64,000 nucleotides of DNA from Alphaproteobacteria bacterium (GTDB lineage: Bacteria > Pseudomonadota > Alphaproteobacteria > Micropepsales > Micropepsaceae): NCBI GenBank assembly GCA_019245415.1, contig JAFARO010000004.1, forward strand, positions 1,054,001 through 1,118,000, in the 5' to 3' direction. This document shows, in pieces, positions 32,106 to 40,141 of the stretch. Position numbers and translations under genes: made by a program. The stretch's first letter is position 1; each line of letters starts with the position of its first letter. The notes beneath the pieces are model-generated. The model searched no databases. It was given only the letters and a program-made list of their open reading frames with translations, and was not told where the DNA came from.

Positions 32106-33074
32106 ATGCGGCTTTGCGTCTTACATCTGGGCTCCGAGAAGACCGGCACCTCCAGCGTGCAGCGCTATCTCGGCCAGCACCGCGACGCGCTGCTCCAGGA
32201 TGGCATCTGGTATCCCAGGAGCTTCGCCAGCCCCACAGCACATGTGCATCTGGGCCTGAGCAGCGCGGCGCTTCGCGACAGCCTTAAGGCGGACAATCCC
32301 GACGTCGCGGCCTTCGCCACGGAACTGGCCTCGATCAAGGCCCGGGACGTCCGCATGACGGTGTTCTCGTCGGAATTCTTTCACAGCGAAATGCGCGATC
32401 GCGGCGCCGTCGAGCGGCTCAAGGCGTTTCTGGCGCAGCACTTCGACGCTTTCCGGCTCGTCTACTATGCCCGCAGGCAGGACCACATGCTGGCCAGCAT
32501 GCACTCGACCGCGGTGCAGGGCGGCTGGTCCACCAACCCGGCCGCGCTCTCGGTCTACGAGACCAAGGGCCATTACTATTTCGATCACGCCGCGATCTGC
32601 GATCTTTGGGCGGGCGTGTTCGGCAGGGAGAGTCTGGTCTGCCGGATCTACGAGCGCGAGCGGCTGAAGAACGGCGACGTCGTCGACGACTTCGCCGCGA
32701 TGCTGGGGATCGCGCCCGATCCGAAACAAGCCAGGCTCAAAGCGAACGAGTCGCTGTCGTTCGAGACCATCCATGTCCTGTTGCTGCTCAACGCGTCGCG
32801 CCACAAGGACAACAAGGAACTGCGCCGCAAGCTCATCGCCGCCGGCAGGAGACGGGGCGGTGCGCGCGTGCCGCTGCTGACGCGCGCCGAGGCCCAGGAG
32901 TTCCTTTCCCGCTTCACGCTGAGCAACAAGAAGTTTTTCGAGCACTATGTCGATCCCGCCCTTGCGGGGGCTTTCGCCGCGGGGTTCGAAGGATTCCCGC
33001 AGGCGGTGCCGCCGCCACCGCGTCCGCGAGAGATCGTGGAGTTCGTCTTCGGGCGGGGCGAGCGCCCGCGATAA
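32106..33074 (+). CDS. Sulfotransferase-like protein
   Basis: A 322-residue protein whose start LHLGSEKTGTSSVQRYL matches the 5'-phosphosulfate-binding (P-loop-like) motif of PAPS sulfotransferases, with a 3'-phosphate-binding type segment RLVYYARRQDHMLAS around residue 120. No signal peptide or membrane segment. It is followed 60 bases later by two genes for glycosyltransferase-like proteins, so a role in sulfating a glycan or lipid is a reasonable inference. AGAGG precedes the ATG. Confidence 0.8.
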   Translation: MRLCVLHLGSEKTGTSSVQRYLGQHRDALLQDGIWYPRSFASPTAHVHLGLSSAALRDSLKADNPDVAAFATELASIKARDVRMTVFSSEFFHSEMRDRGAVERLKAFLAQHFDAFRLVYYARRQDHMLASMHSTAVQGGWSTNPAALSVYETKGHYYFDHAAICDLWAGVFGRESLVCRIYERERLKNGDVVDDFAAMLGIAPDPKQARLKANESLSFETIHVLLLLNASRHKDNKELRRKLIAAGRRRGGARVPLLTRAEAQEFLSRFTLSNKKFFEHYVDPALAGAFAAGFEGFPQAVPPPPRPREIVEFVFGRGERPR

Positions 33075-33134
33075 CGCTTCCCAATGCCGCGCCGGGCGCG
33101 CTATGAACCCGCTTTCCGGGGCGTAGGGTCGCAC

Positions 33135-34079
33135 GTGGCTTCTCGCAGCATCATCGTTCACGCGGAATCGGACGCGGCGTCGGCCTTTCCACCGGCCGCG
33201 GTCGCACGCACGGTCGCGATGCACGCGGCGCAGAGTCTGGAGGCCGGCAAGTTCAGCGTCGAGACCCGCGCCTTGTCGGCAGACGACATCGGCGGCCTCG
33301 TCCGCGGCATGCCCTGGGGCCACGAAAGGCGGGCTCCGGACGCGAACCTGATCCTGGTCGATGCGGCGGCGCTGCTCGCCTATGCCCCCTACCGCGCGCG
33401 CGTCGTATTGACCGGCGATCCGTTCGCAGGCGCGGACTCGCTCGCGCGGGAGTTGCAGGCGGAGCCGGGGTGCGTGCGCACGCGCCTGCATGAAGGATTG
33501 ATCAGCGCCGAGCGGGTCATCGCCTTGTCGTCGGAGGCTTTCGATGCGGTGGCGGCGCTGACGAAGCGGCCGCCGGAACGCCGCACGCTGCCCCCCATCG
33601 CGCTCAAACCTTCGACCACGGAGAACGACCCGATCCTGGTCGTGGACAATGAGGAACTGGGTGCGGCGGAATTGTTCGAGACGCTTCAGGCGCAGGTGGC
33701 GGAGCAGAGCCTGAAGCCGTTCGAGTCCGCGGACGTGCTGTCCACATCCTGGAAGGCGGTGGTGCAGCTTGGCATCGCCACTTCGAGCAAGCCCGGCGCG
33801 CGTCTTTGCGACGCTTGGGCGGGCGGGGTCCCGGTTCTCCAACTGCTGGACCGCCGCATCGTCGAAGGGCGCAACCGCCGCCAGCCCGGCGCGCTTGCCG
33901 ACATGGTTGTCCAGCACGGCCGCAACGGCTTGCAGATGTTCTCCCAGGAAGATCTCGTCTCCGCCTTGCGCGATCTTTCGGTTGACCCCTTGCCGCTGCG
34001 TTCGGTGGCGCGGGGCGCGCGAAGGAGCATCGATGCGGCCGCGCTATGGGACGCGCTGCTGCGGGAGGTGCTGCAATGA
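33135..34079 (+). CDS. Glycosyltransferase-like protein of unknown function
   Basis: A protein of about 314 residues with a weak GT-B-type C-terminal part: KPGARLCDAWAGGVPVLQLLDRR resembles the nucleotide-sugar-binding end of GT4 enzymes (the usual E-x7-E is not obvious). The N-terminal half reads RARVVLTGDPFAGADSL and ERVIALSSEAFDAVA like a Rossmann-type fold. The GTG at 33135 is preceded by AGGG; an ATG at 33084 without ribosome site is an alternative. The end overlaps the next gene (ATGA). Confidence 0.65.
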   Translation: MASRSIIVHAESDAASAFPPAAVARTVAMHAAQSLEAGKFSVETRALSADDIGGLVRGMPWGHERRAPDANLILVDAAALLAYAPYRARVVLTGDPFAGADSLARELQAEPGCVRTRLHEGLISAERVIALSSEAFDAVAALTKRPPERRTLPPIALKPSTTENDPILVVDNEELGAAELFETLQAQVAEQSLKPFESADVLSTSWKAVVQLGIATSSKPGARLCDAWAGGVPVLQLLDRRIVEGRNRRQPGALADMVVQHGRNGLQMFSQEDLVSALRDLSVDPLPLRSVARGARRSIDAAALWDALLREVLQ

Positions 34080-36505
34080 CGCGCATCGCCTGGCTCTCGC
34101 CCTATGGTCCGCGCTCGGATATCGGCGCCTTCACGCGCGCGCTGCTGCTCCATTTCAAGGCCGATGCGCCCGCCTTCGATTGCGATCTCTACGTCAATCC
34201 CTGCGGCCCGGCCTATGACGCGCCGCTGCCGATCGCCGAACTTGCCGCCGACGCGGCGATGGGCGAAATCCTGGCGCGCTACGACGCGGCGGTCTTCAAT
34301 CTCGGCAACAATGTCCAGAACCACAACCGCATCGCGGCGACCTTGCGCGGCGTGCCGGGCATCGCGGTGCTGCACGACTTTTCCTACCATCATTTCTTCG
34401 CGCACAAATGCTTCGAGGAGCTGCGCTCGCCGCCCGCCTATGCGCGCTTGATCGGCGAGTATTACGGCAGCGCCGGCTTCAACATGGCGCTGCGCTCGGG
34501 CGTCGTCACCGGCGGCGCGGCGCTCTATGCGCCTTGGGACGGAGAGAACGTCGCCGACTACCCGCTGATGCAGCCCTTGGCCGAGCTGGCTTCGGCGGTG
34601 GTCGTGCATTCGCGCTTCATGGAAGAGCGGGTGGCGAAATTCTTCCAGGGCCCGATCCTGCGCCTGTTTCTGCCCAGCGACCAGAAGCGCGCGCCGAGCG
34701 AGGCCGACATCGCGCGCTGGCGCGCGGAGACCGCGGCGAAGTCCTATGTCCACTTCGCCACCTTCGGCCATATCGGCAGGCCGAAATGCCTGGACGTCGT
34801 CATCCAGGCCATCGCGCTTTCGCCGGCGCTGCGCGCGCGGGCGCAGCTCGTCATCGCGGGGCATCCCGGCGACAAGGAGCATGTGCGCGAGATCGAGGCG
34901 ATGGTGGCGAAGCTGGGGCTCGCCCGCCAGGTGACTTTCGAGTTCGACGTCACGGACGAGCGTCTTCTCGCCATCAAGCGCGATGCGGACGCCTTCATCA
35001 ATCTGCGCTTCCCCAACACCGAGGGGGCATCGGGATCGCTGACCGAGATGCTCAATGCAGGCAAGCCGGTGATCGCCTATCGCGCCGGGTGCTATGCCGA
35101 GCTTCCCGAAGATGCGGCCGTGCTGCTCGATCGCGCCGCGGGTCCCGAAGCGGTGGCGGAAGCGATGGAGATGGTGTTGACGCAGCCTGAAAGGCGCGTC
35201 GCCATCGGAGCTGCCGGGCAGAAGCATGTGGCCCCCAACGACAGCGCGCTTTATGTCGCGCGCTTCAAGGCGTTCGTGACCGAGAACGCGCGCACCCTCG
35301 CGCGGCGCGCGCGCTATGTCGCGCCGGTGCGCGATGGGATGGCGTGGAGCGCGAGCGAGGTAGCCGCCGACGATGCGGCCTGGTTCGCGCAGCTGACCCG
35401 CGCGCGGCGTGCGCTTCTCCATCTCGAACTCGACGACGGCGCGCGTTCGCCGGAGGCCTTTCTCACCTGGCCGATGGACGATCTGATCGCTTTCGCGGGC
35501 CGCGTCCTGGTGCACCCCTCGACGCAGACCGGCATCGCGGCGCTCCTTGTGGGTCACGCGCAGCGCCTGGGCCGCTGGAACTTCTACCGTCTCGTGACCC
35601 GGCTTTGCCTCTATCAGCGGCTTTGCCAGAAGCCCGAAAGCGTGCCGGGCGAAGTTTCCGAATTCGCCACGCGCATCGGCGACACCGCGTTCTGGGACAT
35701 TGCGATGCGGCTTCCGCCCGAGATCGTCATACGCATGATGTATCTGTGCGTGCTGGCGCGCGGCTGGAGCGCTGCCGAGACGGAAAACTGGACCAACCGC
35801 TTGCGCCAGGGCATGGCGCCGGCGGCCGCCCTGCTCGAATTCCTCAAGAGTGCCGAGTACCGTCAGGTCTTTCCCGACCGCGCGCTCGGCGCCCTCGAGG
35901 ATTGGGCCGAACGCGAGGCGGCGCTGTCGCCTGCCACTGTTCGCGACCGCAAGCCGAAGCAGGTCTGGCCGCTCGACGAGGCGGTGCGCTTCAACGAGGA
36001 CGATGCCGTCACCCAGGCGGTCCTGGGCCAGCTCTGGCATCGCCGCGACCAGCAAGGCCGCTGGAGCAATGGTGCGACGGGCGATCTGCATTTCCAGCTG
36101 CCGCCGCAGGCCGCGCGCAACGGCGCCATGCTCTCCTTGCGGCTGCGGGTGGCCGGCACCGCCGTTACCGGCCCGCGCAGGGTCGTGGCGCAGCTCGACC
36201 GGCGCGAGCTCAGTTCGATGACTTTCGAGAACGACGCGCCGCGGGTCTGGACCATCGCGCTTCCCGTTCCGGTGAATCCCAAAGCGGGGATCAGCCTCCA
36301 CCTCGTCGCCGATCGGGACTTCACGCCGGCTGCGGAAGGTCAGTCGAACGACCGCAGGGCGCTGGGGCTCATGCTGATCGAGGGCCGGCTCCGGGCCCAT
36401 GCCGGCGAAGGCGAGGCGATCGCCGAAGCCGCCGTCGAAATCGACGATTTCGAAGTGCCGGACGTAGAGGCCGCCGGCGCCGGGCCGACGGACATCGAGA
36501 TGTAG
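34076..36505 (+). CDS. Multidomain glycosyltransferase (GT4 + DUF4214 + beta-sandwich)
   Basis: An 809-residue protein. Residues 1 to about 420 form a GT4-type glycosyltransferase (WLSPYGPRSDIGAFT, HFATFGHIGRPKCLDVV, and NTEGASGSLTEMLNAGKPVIA as the donor-sugar end). A middle section around residues 540-610 resembles the DUF4214 helical repeat (IRMMYLCVLARGWSAAETENW, LLEFLKSAEYRQVF). The last about 180 residues look like a beta-sandwich (WHRRDQQGRWSNG, LSLRLRVAG, VWTIALPV). It starts at an ATG overlapping the previous stop. Together with the sulfotransferase-like gene it suggests synthesis of a decorated surface glycan. Confidence 0.85.
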   Translation: MTRIAWLSPYGPRSDIGAFTRALLLHFKADAPAFDCDLYVNPCGPAYDAPLPIAELAADAAMGEILARYDAAVFNLGNNVQNHNRIAATLRGVPGIAVLHDFSYHHFFAHKCFEELRSPPAYARLIGEYYGSAGFNMALRSGVVTGGAALYAPWDGENVADYPLMQPLAELASAVVVHSRFMEERVAKFFQGPILRLFLPSDQKRAPSEADIARWRAETAAKSYVHFATFGHIGRPKCLDVVIQAIALSPALRARAQLVIAGHPGDKEHVREIEAMVAKLGLARQVTFEFDVTDERLLAIKRDADAFINLRFPNTEGASGSLTEMLNAGKPVIAYRAGCYAELPEDAAVLLDRAAGPEAVAEAMEMVLTQPERRVAIGAAGQKHVAPNDSALYVARFKAFVTENARTLARRARYVAPVRDGMAWSASEVAADDAAWFAQLTRARRALLHLELDDGARSPEAFLTWPMDDLIAFAGRVLVHPSTQTGIAALLVGHAQRLGRWNFYRLVTRLCLYQRLCQKPESVPGEVSEFATRIGDTAFWDIAMRLPPEIVIRMMYLCVLARGWSAAETENWTNRLRQGMAPAAALLEFLKSAEYRQVFPDRALGALEDWAEREAALSPATVRDRKPKQVWPLDEAVRFNEDDAVTQAVLGQLWHRRDQQGRWSNGATGDLHFQLPPQAARNGAMLSLRLRVAGTAVTGPRRVVAQLDRRELSSMTFENDAPRVWTIALPVPVNPKAGISLHLVADRDFTPAAEGQSNDRRALGLMLIEGRLRAHAGEGEAIAEAAVEIDDFEVPDVEAAGAGPTDIEM

Positions 36506-36513
36506 CGGAAGCC

Positions 36514-36588
36514 TGGCTCCCCGGGCCGGATTCGAACCAGCGACCAACCGGTTAACAGCCGGTTGCTCTACCGCTGAGCTACCGGGGA
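36514..36588 (-). tRNA. tRNA-Asn (anticodon GTT)
   Basis: A 75-base tRNA. The acceptor TCCCCGG pairs with CCGGGGA, followed by G and an encoded CCA. The D-arm reads GTAGCTCAGCGGTAGAGC, the anticodon loop CTGTTAA in a CCGG/CCGG-type stem gives GTT, and the T-loop is GTTCGAATCC. It lies on the minus strand shortly after the glycosyltransferase gene. Confidence 0.97.
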
Positions 36589-36660
36589 ACGCAAAGGCCG
36601 GGTTCTCTAGCCTGTCCGCCAAGTCATGGCTACCCGAATCTTCGCTCGCCCGCCTGGAAA

Positions 36661-36760
36661 GAAAAAAGGGCCGGGTGGTAAGCCCGGCCCCAAGGCGTTG
36701 GGTAATGGTGGGGTGTCTTCAAGGGAAGACGTACACAGCATTACCTACTAAGGTTAATAA
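36661..36760 (-). ncRNA. Candidate small RNA ending at a terminator, with a CtrA-like site at its start
   Basis: Leftward of tRNA-Cys, a stretch without open gene holds a perfect small hairpin GTCTTC-CCTT-GAAGAC (36715-36730, minus reading) followed by the strong terminator at 36662-36690. A sequence TTAA-N7-TTAAC sits at 36754-36769, which reads as a full CtrA consensus on both strands. An RNA of roughly 80-90 bases would result. There is no direct proof of a promoter. Confidence 0.35.
36662..36690 (-). terminator. Rho-independent terminator downstream of tRNA-Cys region
   Basis: On the minus strand, GGGCCGGG/CCCGGCCC with a seven-base loop is followed by TTTTTT. It ends transcripts that run leftward from the tRNA-Cys or from the RNA candidate just to its right. 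Confidence 0.85.
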
Positions 36761-36769
36761 AACCTTAAC
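36754..36769 (+). promoter_or_regulatory. CtrA-type binding site TTAA-N7-TTAAC
   Basis: TTAATAAAACCTTAAC (plus) matches the CtrA consensus fully, and its reverse complement also reads TTAA-N7-TTAA. It lies in the spacer between tRNA-Cys and tRNA-Asn, where a cell-cycle-regulated short transcript could start. This is a sequence match only. Confidence 0.45.
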
Positions 36770-36891
36770 AAAACCGAATCGGTAGATGACTTGGCGGAAG
36801 CTGGCTTGCCGAGCCGTAGCCCGCGGCAACCGGTCCGCCTTCGCCCTTCGGGCTCCGGCGCGACAGCCTTCGCCGCTGCGCGGGCGAAGGC

Positions 36892-36965
36892 TGGAGGCGA
36901 CGCCCGGAATTGAACCGGGGTAAACGGTTTTGCAGACCGCTGCGTAACCACTCCGCCACGTCGCC
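36892..36965 (-). tRNA. tRNA-Cys (anticodon GCA)
   Basis: A 74-base tRNA. Acceptor GGCGACG pairs with CGTCGCC, followed by T and an encoded CCA. The D-arm is GTGGCGGAGTGGTTACGCAG, the anticodon loop CTGCAAA gives GCA, and the T-loop is GTTCAATTCC. Just past its 3' end an 11-base perfect stem (CAGCCTTCGCC, 36864-36874, with 36883-36893) overlaps the CCA. Confidence 0.97.
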
Positions 36966-37081
36966 GGAAGCACGCGCCTATAGCAGAGGCTTCCCGCCCA
37001 AGCCAGTGCCGCGGGCGCGCGCGTTGTCAGACTCGCCTTGCCCCGATATACAGCGCGCGATTTCACGAACATTGCGAGCCC

Positions 37082-37735
37082 ATGCAACCCTTCGCCGCGC
37101 AGCGCCTGACCATGGTCGAAACCCAGGTGCGGCCGAACGACGTCACCGATCCCGCGCTCTGCGCCGCAATGGCCGAAGTGCCGCGCGAGCGCTTCGTCCC
37201 CGCCGCCAAGCTGGCGTTGGCGTATTCCGACCTGCCCGTCGAGGTGTCGCCGGGGCGCTTCCTCCTCGACCCGCGGACCTTTTCGAAGATGGTGGCGCTG
37301 GCGCAGATCGAGCCCGACGATTCGGTCCTCGATGTCGGCTCCGCCACCGGATATTCCGCCGCGGTGCTGGGGCGGCTGGCGCGCAGCGTCATCGCGCTGG
37401 AGCAGGATGCCGAACTCGTGCGGCTGGCCTATGGCCTCTGCCCGGCCGTGGGCGCGAGCAATGTGATCGTCACCCAGGGTCCGCTCAGCCAGGGGCTCAA
37501 GGCCAAGGCGCCCTATAACGTCATCGTCGTGAACGGCGCCATTGAAGAGCGGCCCGACACGCTTCTGGGCCAGCTTGCCGAAGGCGGCAGGCTTGTGGCG
37601 GTGGTATCGGAAGGGCCTGTCGGCAAAGCACGGCTGTTCCTGCGCGAACACGGCCGGATCGGGACGCGCGATGCGTTCGACGCGATCTGCCCGGCACTAG
37701 TGGGATTTTCCAGGAGCGTTGGATTCGTCTTCTGA
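37082..37735 (+). CDS. Protein-L-isoaspartate O-methyltransferase family protein
   Basis: A 217-residue SAM-dependent methyltransferase of the PCMT fold. VLDVGSATGYSAAVLGRLA is motif I, LEQDAELVRLA the acidic motif, and the N-terminal MVETQVRPNDVTDPALCAAM with VPRERFVP is typical. The family usually repairs isoaspartyl residues, but this shorter alphaproteobacterial form near tolC has GSATGYS instead of the usual GTGSGY, so the substrate is not certain. It precedes the tolC-type gene by 37 bases. Confidence 0.9.
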   Translation: MQPFAAQRLTMVETQVRPNDVTDPALCAAMAEVPRERFVPAAKLALAYSDLPVEVSPGRFLLDPRTFSKMVALAQIEPDDSVLDVGSATGYSAAVLGRLARSVIALEQDAELVRLAYGLCPAVGASNVIVTQGPLSQGLKAKAPYNVIVVNGAIEERPDTLLGQLAEGGRLVAVVSEGPVGKARLFLREHGRIGTRDAFDAICPALVGFSRSVGFVF

Positions 37736-37772
37736 CACCCCAAATAACAGGTCCATCGAAGGGGATCGCGTC

Positions 37773-39263
37773 ATGAGTGGAATTCGCCGCGGGGCCGTCT
37801 GGGCCGCCTGCCTGGGCCTGGCCGCCGCGCCGCCGGCCCTGGCGCAGGGCAAGCATCGCACCCCGGCGCATGCGCTCGTCGCGGCCGCACAGGCGGCGCC
37901 GGAAGTCGCCGCCGAGTCCGCCCGCCCGAGCATGACGCTGAACGAGGCGCTCGCCATCGCCTATGAGACCAATCCCGAGCTTGCGGCGGCGCAGGCCGGA
38001 CTGCGGGCGGCCGACGAGCAGGTCGCCCAGGCCAATGGCGGCTGGCGGCCGACCATCGCGGTCGGCGCGACGTATGGGGTGGAGAAGTATTTCTTCCCCA
38101 TCCAGATCAGCGGCCTGGGCACCGTCAACGCGGCCGTCACGGATCATCCCCTGAACGGGCAGGCCACGATCACCCAGCCGCTCTTCCGCAGCGGCCGCAC
38201 CATCGCCGAGATCAGCCGCGCCAAGGCGCTGGTGCGTTCCGGGCGGGCGCAGCTCACAGCCACCGAGCAGACCGTGCTGCTCAACTCGGTGACCGCCTAC
38301 ATGAACGTCGTGCGCGACGGGGCGATCGTGAATCTGCGACAGCACAATGTCGAAGTGCTCAAGCGCCAGAAGCAGTCGACCGAGCTCGAATTCAAGGCCG
38401 GCTCGCTCACCCGCACCGATGTGGCGCAGTCGCAGGCGCGGCTGGCGACGGCGCAGTCCGATCTGGTCACCGCCCAAGGTCAGCTGGCGATCAGCCGGGC
38501 CGATTTCCTCCAGCGCATCGGCAGGCCCGCGGAGTCGCTCGAAGCCAAGCCGGCGCTGCCCAAGCTTCCGGGCGATGAGGATCGCGTGCTGGCGATGGCG
38601 GTCAAGCAGAACCCGGCGCTGGTGACGGCGCGCGAGAACGAGCGCGCCGCGAACTACGCCGTCGACGATGCCTGGGGCGCGATGGGGCCGACGCTCTCGG
38701 TCCAGGGGCAGTACGGCTATTCGCAGAGCGTGCTGAACTCGGTGCAGGGCTTCAGCTCGGGTGGCCCGCCGCAATCTGTGGCGGAGCACGCGCTTGCCGT
38801 GGTGGGCCAGCTCAACGTGCCGATCTACCAGGCCGGTGTGGAGGAGGCCAATGTGCGCCAGACGCGCGAGCTGCATGCGCAGTCGCAGCTCAACGTCGCG
38901 GTGGCGGACCGCCAGGTGCGCGACGCGGTGGCGCAGGCCTGGGCGAACTACGAATCGGCGCTCGGCACGATCGAATCCAACGAAGCGACCGAGAGGGCCG
39001 ACGAGATCGCCTTCGAAGGCGTCAGCAAGGAGCAGCAGGTCGGCGGCCGAACCGTGCTGGACGTCCTCAATGCCGAGCAGGAGCTGCTGAACGCCCAGGT
39101 TGCGCTGGTCAGTTCTCAGCGCAATGCCGAGGTGGCGGCCTATTCCGTCCTGGCGGCGGGAGGCTCGCTCACCGCTAGGACGCTCGGCCTCAAAGTGAAG
39201 CTCTACGACCCGCTCGACCACTACAATGACGATGCCGCAGCCTGGGTGGGATTCGGTGGATGA
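37773..39263 (+). CDS. TolC family outer membrane efflux protein
   Basis: A 496-residue outer-membrane channel subunit for type I secretion or efflux. A signal peptide ends at PPALAQG. The mature part has the usual repeated long helices: MTLNEALAIAYETNPELAAAQAGLR, LRQHNVEVLKRQ and, near the end, LGTIESNEATERADEIAFEGVSKEQQVGGRTVLDVLNAEQELL-type segments broken into parts. No lipobox is seen. The ATG at 37773 has AAGGGG upstream. No membrane-fusion or ABC partner is adjacent, so it may serve several pumps. Confidence 0.92.
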   Translation: MSGIRRGAVWAACLGLAAAPPALAQGKHRTPAHALVAAAQAAPEVAAESARPSMTLNEALAIAYETNPELAAAQAGLRAADEQVAQANGGWRPTIAVGATYGVEKYFFPIQISGLGTVNAAVTDHPLNGQATITQPLFRSGRTIAEISRAKALVRSGRAQLTATEQTVLLNSVTAYMNVVRDGAIVNLRQHNVEVLKRQKQSTELEFKAGSLTRTDVAQSQARLATAQSDLVTAQGQLAISRADFLQRIGRPAESLEAKPALPKLPGDEDRVLAMAVKQNPALVTARENERAANYAVDDAWGAMGPTLSVQGQYGYSQSVLNSVQGFSSGGPPQSVAEHALAVVGQLNVPIYQAGVEEANVRQTRELHAQSQLNVAVADRQVRDAVAQAWANYESALGTIESNEATERADEIAFEGVSKEQQVGGRTVLDVLNAEQELLNAQVALVSSQRNAEVAAYSVLAAGGSLTARTLGLKVKLYDPLDHYNDDAAAWVGFGG

Positions 39264-39366
39264 TCTCAGAAACCTGGCTTAAGTGACTGTGAGATTAAGA
39301 GATTCTTTGCGTTCGGCGGGCAACTATTCTAGGGTCAGCCAAGGCGTAAGAAAGCGCGGTCGGAGC

Positions 39367-40029
39367 ATGAGCATGGCGTCGAGTCCCCAGCACGAACCCA
39401 CGATGGAAGAGATCCTCGCCTCCATCCGCAAGATCATCTCCGAGGATTCGGGCGATGCCCATGCGGCCTCGGGCGCCGCGGCGCCGGAAGGCGACGTGCT
39501 CGAGCTGACGCAGGAAGTAGAGGACGAGCCCGCGCACGCGCCGGTCGCGATGGCCGCGCCGCCGCCGCCGCCCCCCATGGCGGAACCTGCCCCCGTCGCG
39601 GCCGTTGCCAAGAGCGAACCCGCCAAGCCCGACGACGACGTCGTCTTCCAGACGATCGAGGAGGAAGCCCCTGTGACTAGCGAAGCCCAGGCCGTTGCCC
39701 CGCATGAGGGGATTTTCTCCGAGAAGACCCGCAAGGCCGTCGAGGATACTTTTGCCAACATCCAGTCGCCGCGGGCGAGCGCCACGGCGCAGTCCGACCA
39801 GGCGATGCCCGCGATGGACGGCGCCACCGTCCAGTCGGTGTTCGAGAAGGCCGTGCGCGAAAGCTTCGATCCGGTGCTGCAGAACTGGCTGAGCGCCAAT
39901 TCGGACGCGCTGGTCGACAAGCTGAAGCCGCTGGTCCGCAGCTGGATGGACGAGCATTTCCCCGCGCTGCTCGAAGGCGCCGTACGCGCCGAAGTCGAAC
40001 GCGTCGCCCGCGCCCGCCACCGGTCCTAA
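39367..40029 (+). CDS. PopZ-like DUF2497 protein
   Basis: A 220-residue protein with the N-terminal family signature EPTMEEILASIRKIISED, an acidic Pro/Ala-rich middle (PPPPPPMAEPAP, EPAKPDDD) and a C-terminal helical part (TVQSVFEKAVRESFDPVLQNWL, LKPLVRSWMDEHFPALLE). This is the plan of PopZ, which self-assembles at the pole and anchors the origin. The location ahead of valS, as in Caulobacter, supports the call. Sequence conservation outside the ends is low, so equivalence to PopZ is inferred. Confidence 0.82.
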   Translation: MSMASSPQHEPTMEEILASIRKIISEDSGDAHAASGAAAPEGDVLELTQEVEDEPAHAPVAMAAPPPPPPMAEPAPVAAVAKSEPAKPDDDVVFQTIEEEAPVTSEAQAVAPHEGIFSEKTRKAVEDTFANIQSPRASATAQSDQAMPAMDGATVQSVFEKAVRESFDPVLQNWLSANSDALVDKLKPLVRSWMDEHFPALLEGAVRAEVERVARARHRS

Positions 40030-40141
40030 TTCTCCCACGATAGGCCGGTCCGGGCGGGAACGCTCCGGACAGCCTCTTGACGCGCGCTGTTCGGGGCTTC
40101 ACCAACCTCGAAACCGCCGCGCTTCACGAGGTTCTCCTCCC

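Noticed and set aside
36719-37651. Long minus-strand open frame across tRNA-Cys
   Set aside because: It is antisense to the methyltransferase gene and reads through the tRNA; codon pattern is that of a shadow frame.
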